DNA of 64,000 nt from Candidatus Finniella inopinata (lineage in GTDB: Bacteria > Pseudomonadota > Alphaproteobacteria > Paracaedibacterales > CAITNM01), in assembly GCA_943322985.2 (NCBI GenBank), contig CALPGA020000002.1:60098-124097 (forward strand), read 5' to 3'. The position numbers and the translations under genes are program-made. Below, in pieces: positions 18,547 to 27,998 of the stretch. Under the pieces are notes generated by a model that saw nothing but the letters and a program-made list of their open reading frames with translations, was not told where the DNA came from and did not search any database. Numbering within the stretch: the stretch's first letter is position 1; the number at the start of each line of letters is the position of its first letter.

Positions 18547-18574
18547 GTACACAAGATATAAATGAAATTTGAAC

Positions 18575-18856
18575 ATGGCCAATCATAAAAACTCAAAAAA
18601 AGCTATCCGTCAAACAGAACGTCGTACTGGTGTAAACCGTAATCGTATGACTCGTATGCGCACTTGTGTAAAGACAGCCGAAAAGGCATTAGGCATGCAC
18701 AACACTCCTGCAGTTTCTTTTGAAGAAGCTAAAGTAGCAGTGGTTGCAGCTGAAAGCGCTATGATGAAAGTTGCGAAAACAGGAATTATCCATAAGAATT
18801 TCGTTTCACGCAAAGTTTCTCGTTTAGTTGCACGATTGAAAGCAATAGCTTCCTAA
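18575..18856 (+). CDS. rpsT: 30S ribosomal protein S20
   Basis: 93 residues, highly basic, with the S20 signature MANHKNSKKAIRQTERRT and C-terminal NFVSRKVSRLVARLKA. ATG 18575 gives the canonical MANHKS-like start; a TTG two codons upstream is in frame but not needed. Single gene between a strong promoter and a strong terminator. Confidence 0.97.
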   Translation: MANHKNSKKAIRQTERRTGVNRNRMTRMRTCVKTAEKALGMHNTPAVSFEEAKVAVVAAESAMMKVAKTGIIHKNFVSRKVSRLVARLKAIAS

Positions 18857-18881
18857 TTAAACGTTATCTACAGTATTTAGG

Positions 18882-18907
18882 GCCCGCTTTTTAAGCGGGC
18901 TTTTTTT
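18882..18907 (+). terminator. Rho-independent terminator of rpsT
   Basis: GCCCGCTT, loop TTTA-like, AAGCGGGC, then a run of seven T. Strong hairpin directly after rpsT. The next reading frame starts immediately after the T run, so a separate promoter would be needed for it. Confidence 0.9.
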
Positions 18908-19674
18908 GTGAATGTATCAAATATGATTAAATTAGAAAATAACCATACGCTACTAAATTTAACCCCCATGGTCAGAGAAGCATCTAATGCTTTTTTGAAT
19001 TCTCATGGATTAAACTATTTTCAATATTTACGGTGCTACAAAGATGGAAGCATTTCATTTTTACTCAGTGACCCTAGTTTATTTTTAAGATTTATCCACT
19101 TAGATGCCCCCGTGATTTTTCTTCATGTCAGAAAGGTCAATCTCAACTGCAATCGTACTGGTTTTCGTGGGACGAAGAACTTCCGCGTGAGCCAGTTACC
19201 TTAGCAAGGGAATATCACAGCTTGCACCATGGTCTTACTTTGGTTAAAAGATATCGCGATTATTACGATATGATCGCGGTTGCAATGCCTCAAGACTGTC
19301 CTAATCCATCTTCCTATTATATGAACCGTATGCAGGCCATAGAACAATTTATGACAGGATTTAGCATCCATGCTTCTGATCTTTTTGAATCAATGAGACA
19401 GCACTCTGTTTTTCTTCCAGAAATAAACAGAGATGTTAACTATAAGAGTATGTGTATTGAAACTGAAAAACCATATTCGTTTGGTGATGTGTATATTACT
19501 CCACAAGAACGGAAATGTTTAACTTTAAAGCTGCAAGGCAAGTCTTATAAAGAAATTGCAAATGTATACCAACTTTCACCGCGCACCGTGGAAACGTATT
19601 TGAATAGAATTAAAGCCAGAAGTGGTGTGAGCAGCAAAGTTAAATTACAAGAGCTTATGCTTCAATGTAAGTAA
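18908..19674 (+). pseudogene. LuxR-type regulator split by a frameshift
   Basis: Two adjacent frames together encode one LuxR-family regulator. Frame A (GTG 18908 or better ATG 18923, to stop 19204) has an autoinducer-domain-like part (MVREASNAFLNSHGLNYFQYLR). Frame B continues it: read from about 19114 it gives DFSSCQKGQSQLQSYW, then WDEELPREPVTLAREYHSLHHG, and runs to 19674 with a LuxR HTH (ITPQERKCLTLKLQGKSYKEIA ... SPRTVETYLNRIKARSG given here in parts). One missing T in the T5 run at 19116-19120 would restore a single protein of about 255 residues reading APVIFSSCQKG. So it is either a recent pseudogene or a homopolymer error. Downstream is a GNAT gene in the same direction. Confidence 0.8.
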
Positions 19675-19742
19675 AAATTCCGAACAGCTTAAAACTTATT
19701 CTCTTGTTAGCTTTTTAACATTAGTTAAAAATCCGGAATTTT

Positions 19743-20489
19743 ATGGATAAGCATGCAATTTTTGACCACCTTATAAAAACAAATCAACAAGTTGGATATT
19801 TAAACAACTCTAAAGTTACAACCGAGAAAGATGCTAGCATTATCTCTGGTTACCCATCACCCGTATTCAATCTTGTTCGTTTTGACACAAAAAATCATAC
19901 ACAAATTAATAAATTAGAAAGTGAAAATATTCCTTTCATGTGTTTTCCATCAAAAGAAATGGAAGCAGATTTTGAAATATTTGCAGAAGAGCAACGGTTA
20001 ACAAAGATAGATTTTGTAATTGCAAGTATTTTTAAAGATCTACAAATTTGGAAATACATCCCAAACCCTCTAGTTGAAATACGGTATGTAGAAAATACAG
20101 ATGATTTATTGGTATTTGATAAAGTTGCATCTGCTGCTTTTTCTCATCAGGAGAAGCTAGCTTTTAATTTTTTGAAACCGGCACTGAAACATCCTAAAAT
20201 TCGTTTATTTATAGCTTATTTAAATGAGCAGCCGGTTGGGTGCGCTATGTTATCACTTGTAAATGATCAAGCTGGTCTGTATTGGATTTGTGTCCTCTCT
20301 GATTTTAGAAAACAAGGCATTGGAAGAGAGTTGGTCGAATACAGAATGAACATTGCAAAAGAATTAGGTCACAAAACAGTTATAGCTCAAAACATGACTC
20401 CTTCGCTAAGTTTGTATAAGCGTTTAGGATTTGAACAACTTGGGGGATTACCTCTGTTTTTATGCCCCAAGCAATTCTTCATCTTTTGA
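19743..20489 (+). CDS. GNAT family N-acetyltransferase, unknown substrate
   Basis: 248 residues. C-terminal GNAT domain (about 110-240) with the acetyl-CoA motif SDFRKQGIGRELVEYRMN and the YKRLGF motif near the end. The N-terminal 100 residues resemble no family I recognise and may be a degenerate second GNAT half. Lies 68 bp after the luxR-type gene in the same direction, so the two could form a unit; an autoinducer synthase role is not supported because LuxI motifs are absent. The 3' end overlaps the convergent symporter gene by 30 bp. Confidence 0.7.
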   Translation: MDKHAIFDHLIKTNQQVGYLNNSKVTTEKDASIISGYPSPVFNLVRFDTKNHTQINKLESENIPFMCFPSKEMEADFEIFAEEQRLTKIDFVIASIFKDLQIWKYIPNPLVEIRYVENTDDLLVFDKVASAAFSHQEKLAFNFLKPALKHPKIRLFIAYLNEQPVGCAMLSLVNDQAGLYWICVLSDFRKQGIGRELVEYRMNIAKELGHKTVIAQNMTPSLSLYKRLGFEQLGGLPLFLCPKQFFIF

Positions 20490-21647
20490 CGAAATAAACT
20501 TTTTAGCGAATAGTTTGTTGGCAATCAGAGCAAGCGCACCGTTACCTGCAACGTTACTTGCAGTCATTAGCGAGTCTTGAAGAATGTAGAGGGTTGCTAC
20601 AAGGCTGCATAGTTCTGAAGATAGTCCTAAATGCTTTTCCACAACAGGTAATAGAATTATCATGCCACCACCAGGTACGCCGCTTCCTGAAAATTTGGTT
20701 ACAACATAGGCACCAACATAAGCCAAAAATGCTGTAAAACTTGGCATAGGTGTGCCTGACATGGCAAGCAATGCAAGAGATGTAAGGGTAATGTTAATGC
20801 CATCTCCAATCATGTGAACATTGGCAGTAGCAGGCACGACAAAGTTAGTTAACTGCGGGCTATGAGTGTTAGCTTCAACACATTTAAGTGTTACTGGCAG
20901 AGTTGCAGCACTAGACATGGTGCTAAAGCCAGTAAGCCACGCGGGTAGCATATTGAGTATAGCAGCGAAAGTTGCTCTCATGTTGCCATTGCAGCCAACC
21001 GCATACCAGAAAAATAAGTATGCTTGGATTGTTACAAAACTTAAAAAGAACACAGGCGCATACGCGGTCGCAAGAGTGCCCAACGCTCCTTCAAAGCCAA
21101 TTTTCAAAACAAATCCAAAAACATAAACGGGCAGAAATGGAATAAAAGCAATATTTAAAGCAATAGTTGTCCAATTTTTCAACGTTGTAACCGCTTGAGT
21201 AACTAACCGTGCACCTGATAAATTGCCAATGAAGCCAATAATTAATCCCAAGAACATAGCCTTATCAGCAGTTAAAAATGATGAAAATGGAAGGCGCCAC
21301 AAAGCTTCTATGGTGCTTTGACTCTGAATGGCTTCCAAACTAATGGGCTTTAAAAACCCAAAAAAAGCCTGGGCTGCTCCGTAAGCAGTAAATACGTTTA
21401 TGACGTTAGAAATAATAACTAAGCCAAAAACGCCGAAAATTAAAGAGGTGGCCTTGCCCTGCAAGCTCAATACAGCTGAGCATAGGTAACTGAACACTAC
21501 AAATGGCAGAAGCAGCATCAGTACGTCTTTTAAAACGACACTTATAGTGTAGAAAATACTAACAGTATTGGAATCAAGATGGCTTGATAAAAAAAATGCT
21601 AAAGTGACAGCAATCACAAGTCGTACAGGCAAACTAAACATCAACAC
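20460..21647 (-). CDS. Dicarboxylate/amino acid:cation symporter (DAACS family)
   Basis: 395 residues, about eight to nine hydrophobic segments plus re-entrant loops. Family motifs: serine-rich SSAATLPVTL (HP1), MIGDGINITLTSLALLAMSG for the DG/N helix, and SGSGVPGGGMIILLP (HP2 GVPGGG). Imports acidic amino acids or C4-dicarboxylates with Na+ or H+, a common carbon source route in host-associated bacteria. Substrate is not decided by sequence. It ends a leftward run starting at dedA. Confidence 0.88.
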   Translation of the reverse strand: MLMFSLPVRLVIAVTLAFFLSSHLDSNTVSIFYTISVVLKDVLMLLLPFVVFSYLCSAVLSLQGKATSLIFGVFGLVIISNVINVFTAYGAAQAFFGFLKPISLEAIQSQSTIEALWRLPFSSFLTADKAMFLGLIIGFIGNLSGARLVTQAVTTLKNWTTIALNIAFIPFLPVYVFGFVLKIGFEGALGTLATAYAPVFFLSFVTIQAYLFFWYAVGCNGNMRATFAAILNMLPAWLTGFSTMSSAATLPVTLKCVEANTHSPQLTNFVVPATANVHMIGDGINITLTSLALLAMSGTPMPSFTAFLAYVGAYVVTKFSGSGVPGGGMIILLPVVEKHLGLSSELCSLVATLYILQDSLMTASNVAGNGALALIANKLFAKKFISSKDEELLGA

Positions 21648-21689
21648 ACCATCGCTTCTAAAATTGAAGCTTATGGTACCATATTTTAC

Positions 21690-22670
21690 CTAAATAATTC
21701 CAGCGCGTAGGCAGTCATGAATGTGTAAAATACCAATAGGTTTATTGTTTGAGCTTATGAATAAGCTGGTAATGGATTTGTCTTGCATAATTGCTAATGC
21801 CTCAGCCATCAGAATATCAGCAGATATCATGGTTGGGGTCGGGCTCATTACTGCTTCTACGGTGTCATTCAGCAGTCCTGCATGCATATGACGACGTAAG
21901 TCACCATCGGTAATAACGCCTAGCATTTTCCCATCTGTATCTATTATTGCTACGCACCCAAAACCAAAATAGCTCATTCTTATCAAGCATTCTTGCATTA
22001 AGGTGCCCATAGGAACAATTGGAAGGCGATCATCAGTGTGCATAAAATCGCGCACTCTTGATAATTGCTTGCCTAAATTTCCTCCGGGATGGAAAGTTCG
22101 AAAATCGGTAGAACTAAAGCTGCGCGTGTGAAGCATGGCAATAGCAAGTGCATCGCCCAGTGCTAACATCATTGTTGTTGATGTGGTTGGGGCTAGGCCC
22201 ATTGGGCATGCCTCAGGCACTGTAGGGTAACATAACGTAATATCTGCAATGCTTGCTAGATTACTATTTTCTTTTGCGGTAATCGCTACGGCTGGTATAT
22301 GAAAACGTCTACTGTAATCAAGCATGGGCTTTAGTTCAACGGTTTCTCCGCTGTGAGACAATAACAAAAGCCTGTCCTCAGGAGTTATCATTCCTAAATC
22401 GCCATGATTAGCTTCTGCAGGATGCACAAAAAATGCTGGTTGACCAACGCTTGCAAAGGTTGCCGCAATTTTCCGTGCAATGTGTCCGCTCTTGCCAATA
22501 CCACTTACAATAACACGACTGTTTTGCTGAGATAAAAGTTCAACCGCTGAGGTGAATTTGTCATCTAAGCTAGCCGCCAGGTGTGCTAGTGCTTCTGATT
22601 CTTGGACTACTGCTTTGCGACCGGCCTCAAGAATTTTATGCGCATTAATTGTAGTTGGTGCTGTCATCAT
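21690..22670 (-). CDS. kdsD: Arabinose-5-phosphate isomerase (KdsD/KpsF family)
   Basis: 326 residues: N-terminal SIS domain (about 40-185; VSGIGKSGHIARKIAATFAS, HPAEANHGDLGM, SHSGETVEL) and two C-terminal CBS domains (VMHTDD-like FMHTDDRLPIVP and VMSPTPTMISADI). Converts ribulose-5-P to arabinose-5-P for KDO in lipopolysaccharide, agreeing with lpxK at 39.3 kb. It follows rnd by 2 bp as in many alphaproteobacteria, where lptC-lptA usually come next; here a symporter does. Confidence 0.95.
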   Translation of the reverse strand: MMTAPTTINAHKILEAGRKAVVQESEALAHLAASLDDKFTSAVELLSQQNSRVIVSGIGKSGHIARKIAATFASVGQPAFFVHPAEANHGDLGMITPEDRLLLLSHSGETVELKPMLDYSRRFHIPAVAITAKENSNLASIADITLCYPTVPEACPMGLAPTTSTTMMLALGDALAIAMLHTRSFSSTDFRTFHPGGNLGKQLSRVRDFMHTDDRLPIVPMGTLMQECLIRMSYFGFGCVAIIDTDGKMLGVITDGDLRRHMHAGLLNDTVEAVMSPTPTMISADILMAEALAIMQDKSITSLFISSNNKPIGILHIHDCLRAGII

Positions 22671-22672
22671 AA

Positions 22673-23302
22673 CTATCCTTGGTCTTCAATTTTATAAGCC
22701 ATAAGGTCGCCCTTTTGCCCGTAGAATAGGTCAAGTTCAGCTCTAAAGGGAAGGTACTCAAAAGTTGCATTAGCTAAGTGATGACGGTTTTCTCTGGTTA
22801 GCATGGCATCAAGCTTTAGCTTTAGGCTATGTAAGTGCACTACGTCAGTTGCTGCGTAGCGCATCTGATCTTTGCTTAAAGTTTTAGCTCCCCAATCACT
22901 GGTTTGCTCTTGCTTTGAAACTTCAATGCCAAGCAATTCTTTACATAAATCTTTTAGTCCATGCTTATGTGTAAAAGTACGTACCAAATGGCTTGCTACT
23001 TTTGTGCAATAAACATTTTGAATTCTGCACTTAAGTGAATACTGCAAAATTGCCACATCAAAACGTGCGAAATGGAAAATCTTTTGAGTTGATCCAGTCA
23101 ATAATTTTTTCAAGTTTGGTGACTTAGAAAAATCAGCCTCAGGAAACTGAACAAGATGAACATTAATGCCATCAAAAGTAAGCTGCACCAAACACAAACG
23201 GTCACGGTGCTGATTAAGCCCCATGGCTTCAGTATCTATTGCAACAGTTTGGCCAAACACCACATCATCTGGCAGATCATATTCATGAAGAAAAGTTTTC
23301 AT
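22673..23302 (-). CDS. rnd: Ribonuclease D-like 3'-5' exonuclease
   Basis: 209 residues, only the DEDDy exonuclease domain: AIDTEAMGL (motif I DxE), HFARFDVAIL (motif II), and YAATDVVHL (motif III YxxxD). HRDC domains of E. coli RNase D are absent, as usual for the short alphaproteobacterial form. Role in tRNA/RNA 3' processing. Coupled with kdsD. Confidence 0.92.
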   Translation of the reverse strand: MKTFLHEYDLPDDVVFGQTVAIDTEAMGLNQHRDRLCLVQLTFDGINVHLVQFPEADFSKSPNLKKLLTGSTQKIFHFARFDVAILQYSLKCRIQNVYCTKVASHLVRTFTHKHGLKDLCKELLGIEVSKQEQTSDWGAKTLSKDQMRYAATDVVHLHSLKLKLDAMLTRENRHHLANATFEYLPFRAELDLFYGQKGDLMAYKIEDQG

Positions 23303-23383
23303 TTTGTATTATTTTTATAAATACCTGAATTAAAAGACCATAGGTAATAGATTCGTGTCAACATTACTGTTCGATATGAGGTT

Positions 23384-23896
23384 TCAAATTTTAGTAGAAA
23401 TCTTAATCGCAGCTCTGGTAATGCCTTTGACTACTTTTTCTAAAATGTCATATGCAGGAGTATTTCTGCCACCGCTCTGCTCGGCAATTTCACGGTGATG
23501 ATCTTCTTCCTTTTTAAATTTGTCAATGATGTCCATCAAAGGTTTATGTTCAGGAGAATTTGCTAATGAATCAATTTGGCTTTGGTAATGATCAACAATC
23601 ACTTCTTCAACAGCAATGGTGCAAGCATGCGCTGCCTGTTTACCCATCAATGCTGTGGCAGCACCCATTCCATAACTTAAAACATGCCAGAAGGGTTGAA
23701 AAATGGTGGGTTTAACTTTGTGTTCAATCATTAGTTGAGTGAATGTTCTTAAGTGTTCTTCTTCCTGATTTGCCATTAATACTAAATCAGGGTCATCACC
23801 TAGAATTTTTCTCATGCCTTTGTAAATTTGGCGCGCACCAAGTTCGCCCGCATGATTTACCCGAAGGATTGATTTTATTTTTTTGGAGCTGTCCAT
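23384..23896 (-). CDS. coq7: 2-polyprenyl-3-methyl-6-methoxy-1,4-benzoquinone hydroxylase Coq7
   Basis: 170 residues of the diiron Coq7/Cat5 family, hydroxylating demethoxyubiquinone. Iron ligand motifs: NHAGELGARQIY (E), NQEEEHLRTF (ExxH), VEEVIVDHY (E) and KKEEDHHREIA (ExxH). Overlaps the dsbB 3' end by 22 bp. In the family the enzyme needs O2, implying aerobic ubiquinone synthesis. Confidence 0.95.
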   Translation of the reverse strand: MDSSKKIKSILRVNHAGELGARQIYKGMRKILGDDPDLVLMANQEEEHLRTFTQLMIEHKVKPTIFQPFWHVLSYGMGAATALMGKQAAHACTIAVEEVIVDHYQSQIDSLANSPEHKPLMDIIDKFKKEEDHHREIAEQSGGRNTPAYDILEKVVKGITRAAIKISTKI

Positions 23897-24390
23897 TCAC
23901 GTAGTGCCATAGTAATAGTTGCAAAAGTGAATGCTAGACATGTCCACCAACTAGCTGGAATTCCAAATAGGTACCAATTAATTTTGTCGCATCTCGAAAC
24001 TTTTTGATTTTTCATTTGTGATGAAAGTGATTTCAGCATTTCCGTAGGGTCAGTTGAAGTTATCTCAGTTTTGCCAATGCATGATTGCGGCATGGCCCAC
24101 CATTTTTGTTCAACGCCTATATGGAATCCACATAAAATGGCCCCCCCTAATGCTACAATGCAAAGGAAGTAAGTGAAGAGTTTTTTATCATAGCCAGAAA
24201 TTACAATGCCCAATGACAACGTCAAAATGGTCATCATCACATAGCGCTGATAATAACAAAGGCTGCATGGCATAATATCAAACAGATATTCAGCCATAAA
24301 GCCAACGCATAAGAGGCTGAAAAAATATACAGCTACAAACCAGTAGAAGTATCTAGAATTTTTAAAAATTTCCTGTATCAACCTAAACAC
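23875..24390 (-). CDS. dsbB: Disulfide bond formation protein DsbB
   Basis: 171 residues with four hydrophobic segments. First periplasmic pair is CSLCYYQRY; the second loop carries two more Cys (QSCIGK and SRCDKINW). This is the DsbB layout that passes electrons from DsbA to quinone. Overlaps dedA upstream by 13 bp and coq7 downstream by 22 bp, so a compact operon. Confidence 0.9.
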   Translation of the reverse strand: MFRLIQEIFKNSRYFYWFVAVYFFSLLCVGFMAEYLFDIMPCSLCYYQRYVMMTILTLSLGIVISGYDKKLFTYFLCIVALGGAILCGFHIGVEQKWWAMPQSCIGKTEITSTDPTEMLKSLSSQMKNQKVSRCDKINWYLFGIPASWWTCLAFTFATITMALREWTAPKK

Positions 24391-24989
24391 TTCACAATTA
24401 TAAACCCAGCTACAATTATACCTATGACGGAAAAAAGCGCCAATGTTAAATATTTTTCAATGTATGGTTTTGCTATGGGTCCAAAAAAATACAAGATTGC
24501 TGCTAACAAATAAAACCTAAAGGCTCTTGCTATTACGGAAGCTGCTAAAAATTGGAAAAGATCAAATCGTGCGACGCCGCTTGCAATAGTGACAAGCTTA
24601 AAAGGAATTGGTGTAAGCCCTTTTAAAGCAATAATCCAAAACCCATATGTTTTAAAATCTGCTTGAAAACGTTCAAAAGCACTATGCAAACTGTAGGTTT
24701 CAATGATCCATTGCCCAATTGTGGCATATAAATAATACCCAATTGCATAGCCTAACAAGCCACCAACAACTGAACAAACTGTTGCACCAAAAGCTAATCT
24801 CCACGCAAGAAGGCGATTTGCCAAAATCATAGGGATAAGCATTAAATCAGGGGGCAAAGGAAAGAATGAACTTTCTGCGAACGACACAGCGTACATAATG
24901 TATTTGGCGCGTTTTGTTTCAGCTGCTTGCAAACACCAATCATACATGCGTCGCAAAAAATTTGGCCGTTTAGCTACGATAATACTCAT
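24378..24989 (-). CDS. DedA/YqaA family inner-membrane protein
   Basis: 203 residues with four to five hydrophobic segments. Diagnostic stretches: ESSFFPLPPDLMLIPMILAN and the GLTPIPFKLVTIASGVARFD motif of the YqaA subgroup (SNARE-associated/VTT domain). Members act as polyprenyl- or phospholipid-flipping proteins; specific substrate unknown. First gene of the dedA-dsbB-coq7-rnd-kdsD run; divergent from glmS. Confidence 0.88.
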   Translation of the reverse strand: MSIIVAKRPNFLRRMYDWCLQAAETKRAKYIMYAVSFAESSFFPLPPDLMLIPMILANRLLAWRLAFGATVCSVVGGLLGYAIGYYLYATIGQWIIETYSLHSAFERFQADFKTYGFWIIALKGLTPIPFKLVTIASGVARFDLFQFLAASVIARAFRFYLLAAILYFFGPIAKPYIEKYLTLALFSVIGIIVAGFIIVKCLG

Positions 24990-25069
24990 TACTTTTTACA
25001 AAAGATTTCAACTATAGACTTTTATACCACAACAAATCACACTTGCATCTATTGAAAAAGGAGATTTTT

Positions 25070-26899
25070 ATGTGCGGAATTATAGGTATTTTATCATGCA
25101 ACCCAGTTGCAGAGCGGTTAATAGATGGATTATCTAGGTTAGAATACCGTGGTTATGATTCTGCAGGTATAGCAACTATTGATAACAACGCCATTACAAA
25201 GCGACGTGCCGAAGGTAAACTTCAATCGTTAAAAGATCTTTTGCAACGAGATCCTATCGATGGAGCTGTTGGTATTGGACACACTCGTTGGGCGACTCAT
25301 GGATCGCCTACCCACCAGAATGCACATCCACATGCGACTGACCGCGTTGCTGTGGTGCACAATGGTATTATTGAAAACTACCAGCTTTTAAAAGATGATC
25401 TTATAAAAAGAGGAGTGGTTTTTAAAAGTGAAACAGACACAGAAGTTGTTGTTCACTTAATTGATCAAGCTTTGCAATTAGGAAAAACTCCTGAAAATGC
25501 TGTGAAAGAAACGCTTTCAAAGCTTCACGGAGCATTTGCTTTGGCCATTATTTTTTCAGACAGCCCAAATATAATTATTGGTGCACGCCGTGGAAGCCCA
25601 TTGGTATTAGGAATTAATGACAATGAGTTATTTTTAGGGTCAGATGCTTGGGCATTAGCACCTTGGACACAAAAAATTTGTTACTTGGAAGAAGGTGATG
25701 TTGTCGTTATGCAGCGCAGCAGTAGCTTTGATTACAGCATTTTTAATGAGCAAGGCCAGGTTGTCAGTAGGCCTATTAAACACCTTAATCTGGCAACAGG
25801 CGCTGCTAGTAAGGGGGAATACAGTCATTTCATGTTAAAGGAAATTTTTGAACAATCTCAAACACTAAGCGATACCTTCTTGTCATTAATTGATGAACAA
25901 ACACTTGAAAGTCGCATTAGTATACCTATTGATTTTTCAGGTCAGCATTCAAGGATCCGGCTAATTGCTTGTGGGTCATCTTACTACGCCTCGTTAACTG
26001 CGAAATATTGGTTTGAAAAATATGCGCATATTTTGTGTGATGTCGATTTAGCTTCTGAATTTCGTTATCGTGATCCGGTTTTAAATAAAGATGATATATG
26101 CATATTCGTTTCTCAATCAGGGGAAACTAGCGATACTTTGGCGGCGTTAAATCTTGCAAAAAGCAAGGGATGTATAACTTTGGCAATTGTGAACGTGCCT
26201 GAAAGTTCTATGACAAGAGCGGCTGATCACCATATTTTAACGTTGGCAGGTCCGGAAATTGGCGTGGCATCAACAAAAGCATTTACGGCACAAATGGCAG
26301 TGCTTTGCATGTTGGCATTGCACGTTGCAGAACAACGTAAATCTATTAATGCAACTAGCTTATCAGCGCATTATCGCGAACTACTGCACGTGCCAAAACT
26401 TGCAGCCCAAGTACTGCAAGATATATCCGCTTTTGATGAGCTAGGCTTAAAACTTTCACAAACACGTGACGTTTTGTTTATTGGCCGTGGTACAAATTAC
26501 CCTGTTGCCCTAGAAGGTGCTTTGAAACTTAAAGAAATTTCATATATTCATGCCGAAGCTTACGCGGCTGGCGAATTAAAACACGGCCCAATTGCGTTAG
26601 TAGATAAGCTAACACCTTTAATAGCCATTGCTCCTAATGATGTGTGGTTTGAAAAAACAGCATCAAATATTCAAGAAGTTGCTACCAGAGGTGCGCCCAT
26701 TATTGTGCTAACGGATGACAATACATTTACCGTTAACTGTCCTGAATTTCATAAAGTGCTGCTTCCTAAAACAACACCTATAAACGCTTGTTTTATCTAC
26801 ACAATCGCTGTTCAGTGCATCGCTTATTATACAGCTTTGCATAAAGGGACTGACGTTGATCAGCCACGTAATCTAGCAAAATCAGTAACGGTAGAATAA
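25070..26899 (+). CDS. glmS: Glutamine-fructose-6-phosphate aminotransferase
   Basis: 609 residues. ATG 25070 gives MCGIIGIL with the nucleophile Cys2; an AAGGAG ribosome site sits just upstream, so the longer in-frame GTG/TTG extension is rejected. Glutaminase domain: RWATHGSPTHQNAHPH, VVHNGIIENY. Isomerase domain: two SIS units with IACGSSYYASLTAKY, SQSGETSDTLAAL, GPEIGVASTKAFTAQ, and the family tail DQPRNLAKSVTVE. Makes glucosamine-6-P for peptidoglycan and lipid A. Confidence 0.97.
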   Translation: MCGIIGILSCNPVAERLIDGLSRLEYRGYDSAGIATIDNNAITKRRAEGKLQSLKDLLQRDPIDGAVGIGHTRWATHGSPTHQNAHPHATDRVAVVHNGIIENYQLLKDDLIKRGVVFKSETDTEVVVHLIDQALQLGKTPENAVKETLSKLHGAFALAIIFSDSPNIIIGARRGSPLVLGINDNELFLGSDAWALAPWTQKICYLEEGDVVVMQRSSSFDYSIFNEQGQVVSRPIKHLNLATGAASKGEYSHFMLKEIFEQSQTLSDTFLSLIDEQTLESRISIPIDFSGQHSRIRLIACGSSYYASLTAKYWFEKYAHILCDVDLASEFRYRDPVLNKDDICIFVSQSGETSDTLAALNLAKSKGCITLAIVNVPESSMTRAADHHILTLAGPEIGVASTKAFTAQMAVLCMLALHVAEQRKSINATSLSAHYRELLHVPKLAAQVLQDISAFDELGLKLSQTRDVLFIGRGTNYPVALEGALKLKEISYIHAEAYAAGELKHGPIALVDKLTPLIAIAPNDVWFEKTASNIQEVATRGAPIIVLTDDNTFTVNCPEFHKVLLPKTTPINACFIYTIAVQCIAYYTALHKGTDVDQPRNLAKSVTVE

Positions 26900-26920
26900 G
26901 CGCAGTTAAGCGCTTTTCTT
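26898..26920 (+). terminator. Possible bidirectional terminator between glmS and nrdB
   Basis: AAGCGC, loop AGTTAA, GCGCTT, then TTCTTT, starting within the glmS stop codon. The stem is only 6 bp. It overlaps the last codons of convergent nrdB, so it could serve both strands weakly. Confidence 0.45.
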
Positions 26921-27988
26921 TCGTTGATCAAACAGTTGCCAGATTCCTTCGGCGCCATGCCATTCGCCTTTTGTTGCTGCTTTTGAATACTCAGTTGCAC
27001 GTGTTTCAAAAAAGTTTGCGTGCTCAACCCCGTTTAAAATAGATGTTAACCAGGGCAGGGGGTGCGGTTTACATTGAGAATATTCACCGGAGTTTTCTAC
27101 AAAATATCCGTACACAGGCCGGAGCTTTAGCTGTGTTAACCTCCAGTCACAAATATAGCGAATATATTGCTTAATATCATTTGCGGTCATGCCTTGAACT
27201 TCACCAACTTCAAAAGCCAATTCAACAAATTTATCTTCTAAGGAAACCATAGTTTTTCCCACTTCAATAATATCAGACTCAACGGATTTAGTGACAGCTC
27301 CGGTTTGTAATGCCCATTCATGATAGAGCATTATAACACTTTCGCAGTGCAAGCTTTCGTCACGAACAGACCAGGAAACAATTTGCCCCATGCCCTTCAT
27401 TTTATTAAAACGTGGAAAATTCATAAGCATCGCAAAACTTGCAAACAATGACATTCCTTCGGTGAAAGCCCCGAACATGGCTAATGTGCGCGCAATATCA
27501 GCGCATGTATTAGTGCCAAAAGTTTTCATGTAATCAGATTTAGCACGCATAGATGAGTATTCTTTAAAGACAGAAAATTCTGTTTTTGGCATGCCCAATG
27601 TTTTCAAAAGTAAGGCGTACGCATCAATATGAATAGTTTCCATATTGGTAAAAGAGGCCATCATCATTTGAATTTCAAGAGGCTGAAAAATAGGAATATA
27701 GCGTTTAAAATAATTATCACTTACTTCAACGTCAGACTGCGTAAAAAAGCGGAAAATTTGCGTTAACAAATTACGCTCACTTGCGCTTAACTTATCTGAT
27801 TGCCAATCTTTCAGATCTTCGCTTAAGGGAACTTCTTCACCCATCCAATGAATTTGTTGCTGTCTTTTCCAGGCTTGGTAAGCCCAAGGGTAACGATCAA
27901 TGTCGTAAGTTCCTGATGAATCTAAAAGGCTAATAATACCTTTTCCTTGAAGTTCTTGGGGATTAATATCTGCATAATTTTTGGTCAT
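26906..27988 (-). CDS. nrdB: Class I ribonucleotide reductase, beta subunit
   Basis: 360 residues of the ferritin-like R2 family. Metal ligand stretches: TQSDVEVSDNYFK, FTNMETIHIDAYA (ExxH), GAFTEGMSLFASF (E) and SVRDESLHCESV (ExxH). The radical-bearing Tyr of E. coli-type R2 should lie in the HIDAYALLL segment. Supplies the radical to NrdA. Separated from nrdA by 10 bp, same operon, under the upstream cobalamin riboswitch. Confidence 0.95.
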   Translation of the reverse strand: MTKNYADINPQELQGKGIISLLDSSGTYDIDRYPWAYQAWKRQQQIHWMGEEVPLSEDLKDWQSDKLSASERNLLTQIFRFFTQSDVEVSDNYFKRYIPIFQPLEIQMMMASFTNMETIHIDAYALLLKTLGMPKTEFSVFKEYSSMRAKSDYMKTFGTNTCADIARTLAMFGAFTEGMSLFASFAMLMNFPRFNKMKGMGQIVSWSVRDESLHCESVIMLYHEWALQTGAVTKSVESDIIEVGKTMVSLEDKFVELAFEVGEVQGMTANDIKQYIRYICDWRLTQLKLRPVYGYFVENSGEYSQCKPHPLPWLTSILNGVEHANFFETRATEYSKAATKGEWHGAEGIWQLFDQRKKSA

Positions 27989-27998
27989 AAATTTTTTC

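Noticed and set aside
18856..19000. dnaA/origin region after rpsT, as in many alphaproteobacteria
   Set aside because: No dnaA gene, DnaA boxes or AT-rich unwinding element found; a terminator and the luxR-type gene follow.
19743..20489. Autoinducer synthase (LuxI) partner of the luxR-type gene
   Set aside because: The fold pattern is GNAT with acetyl-CoA loop QGIGRE; LuxI-specific conserved Arg/Trp/Phe positions are not seen.
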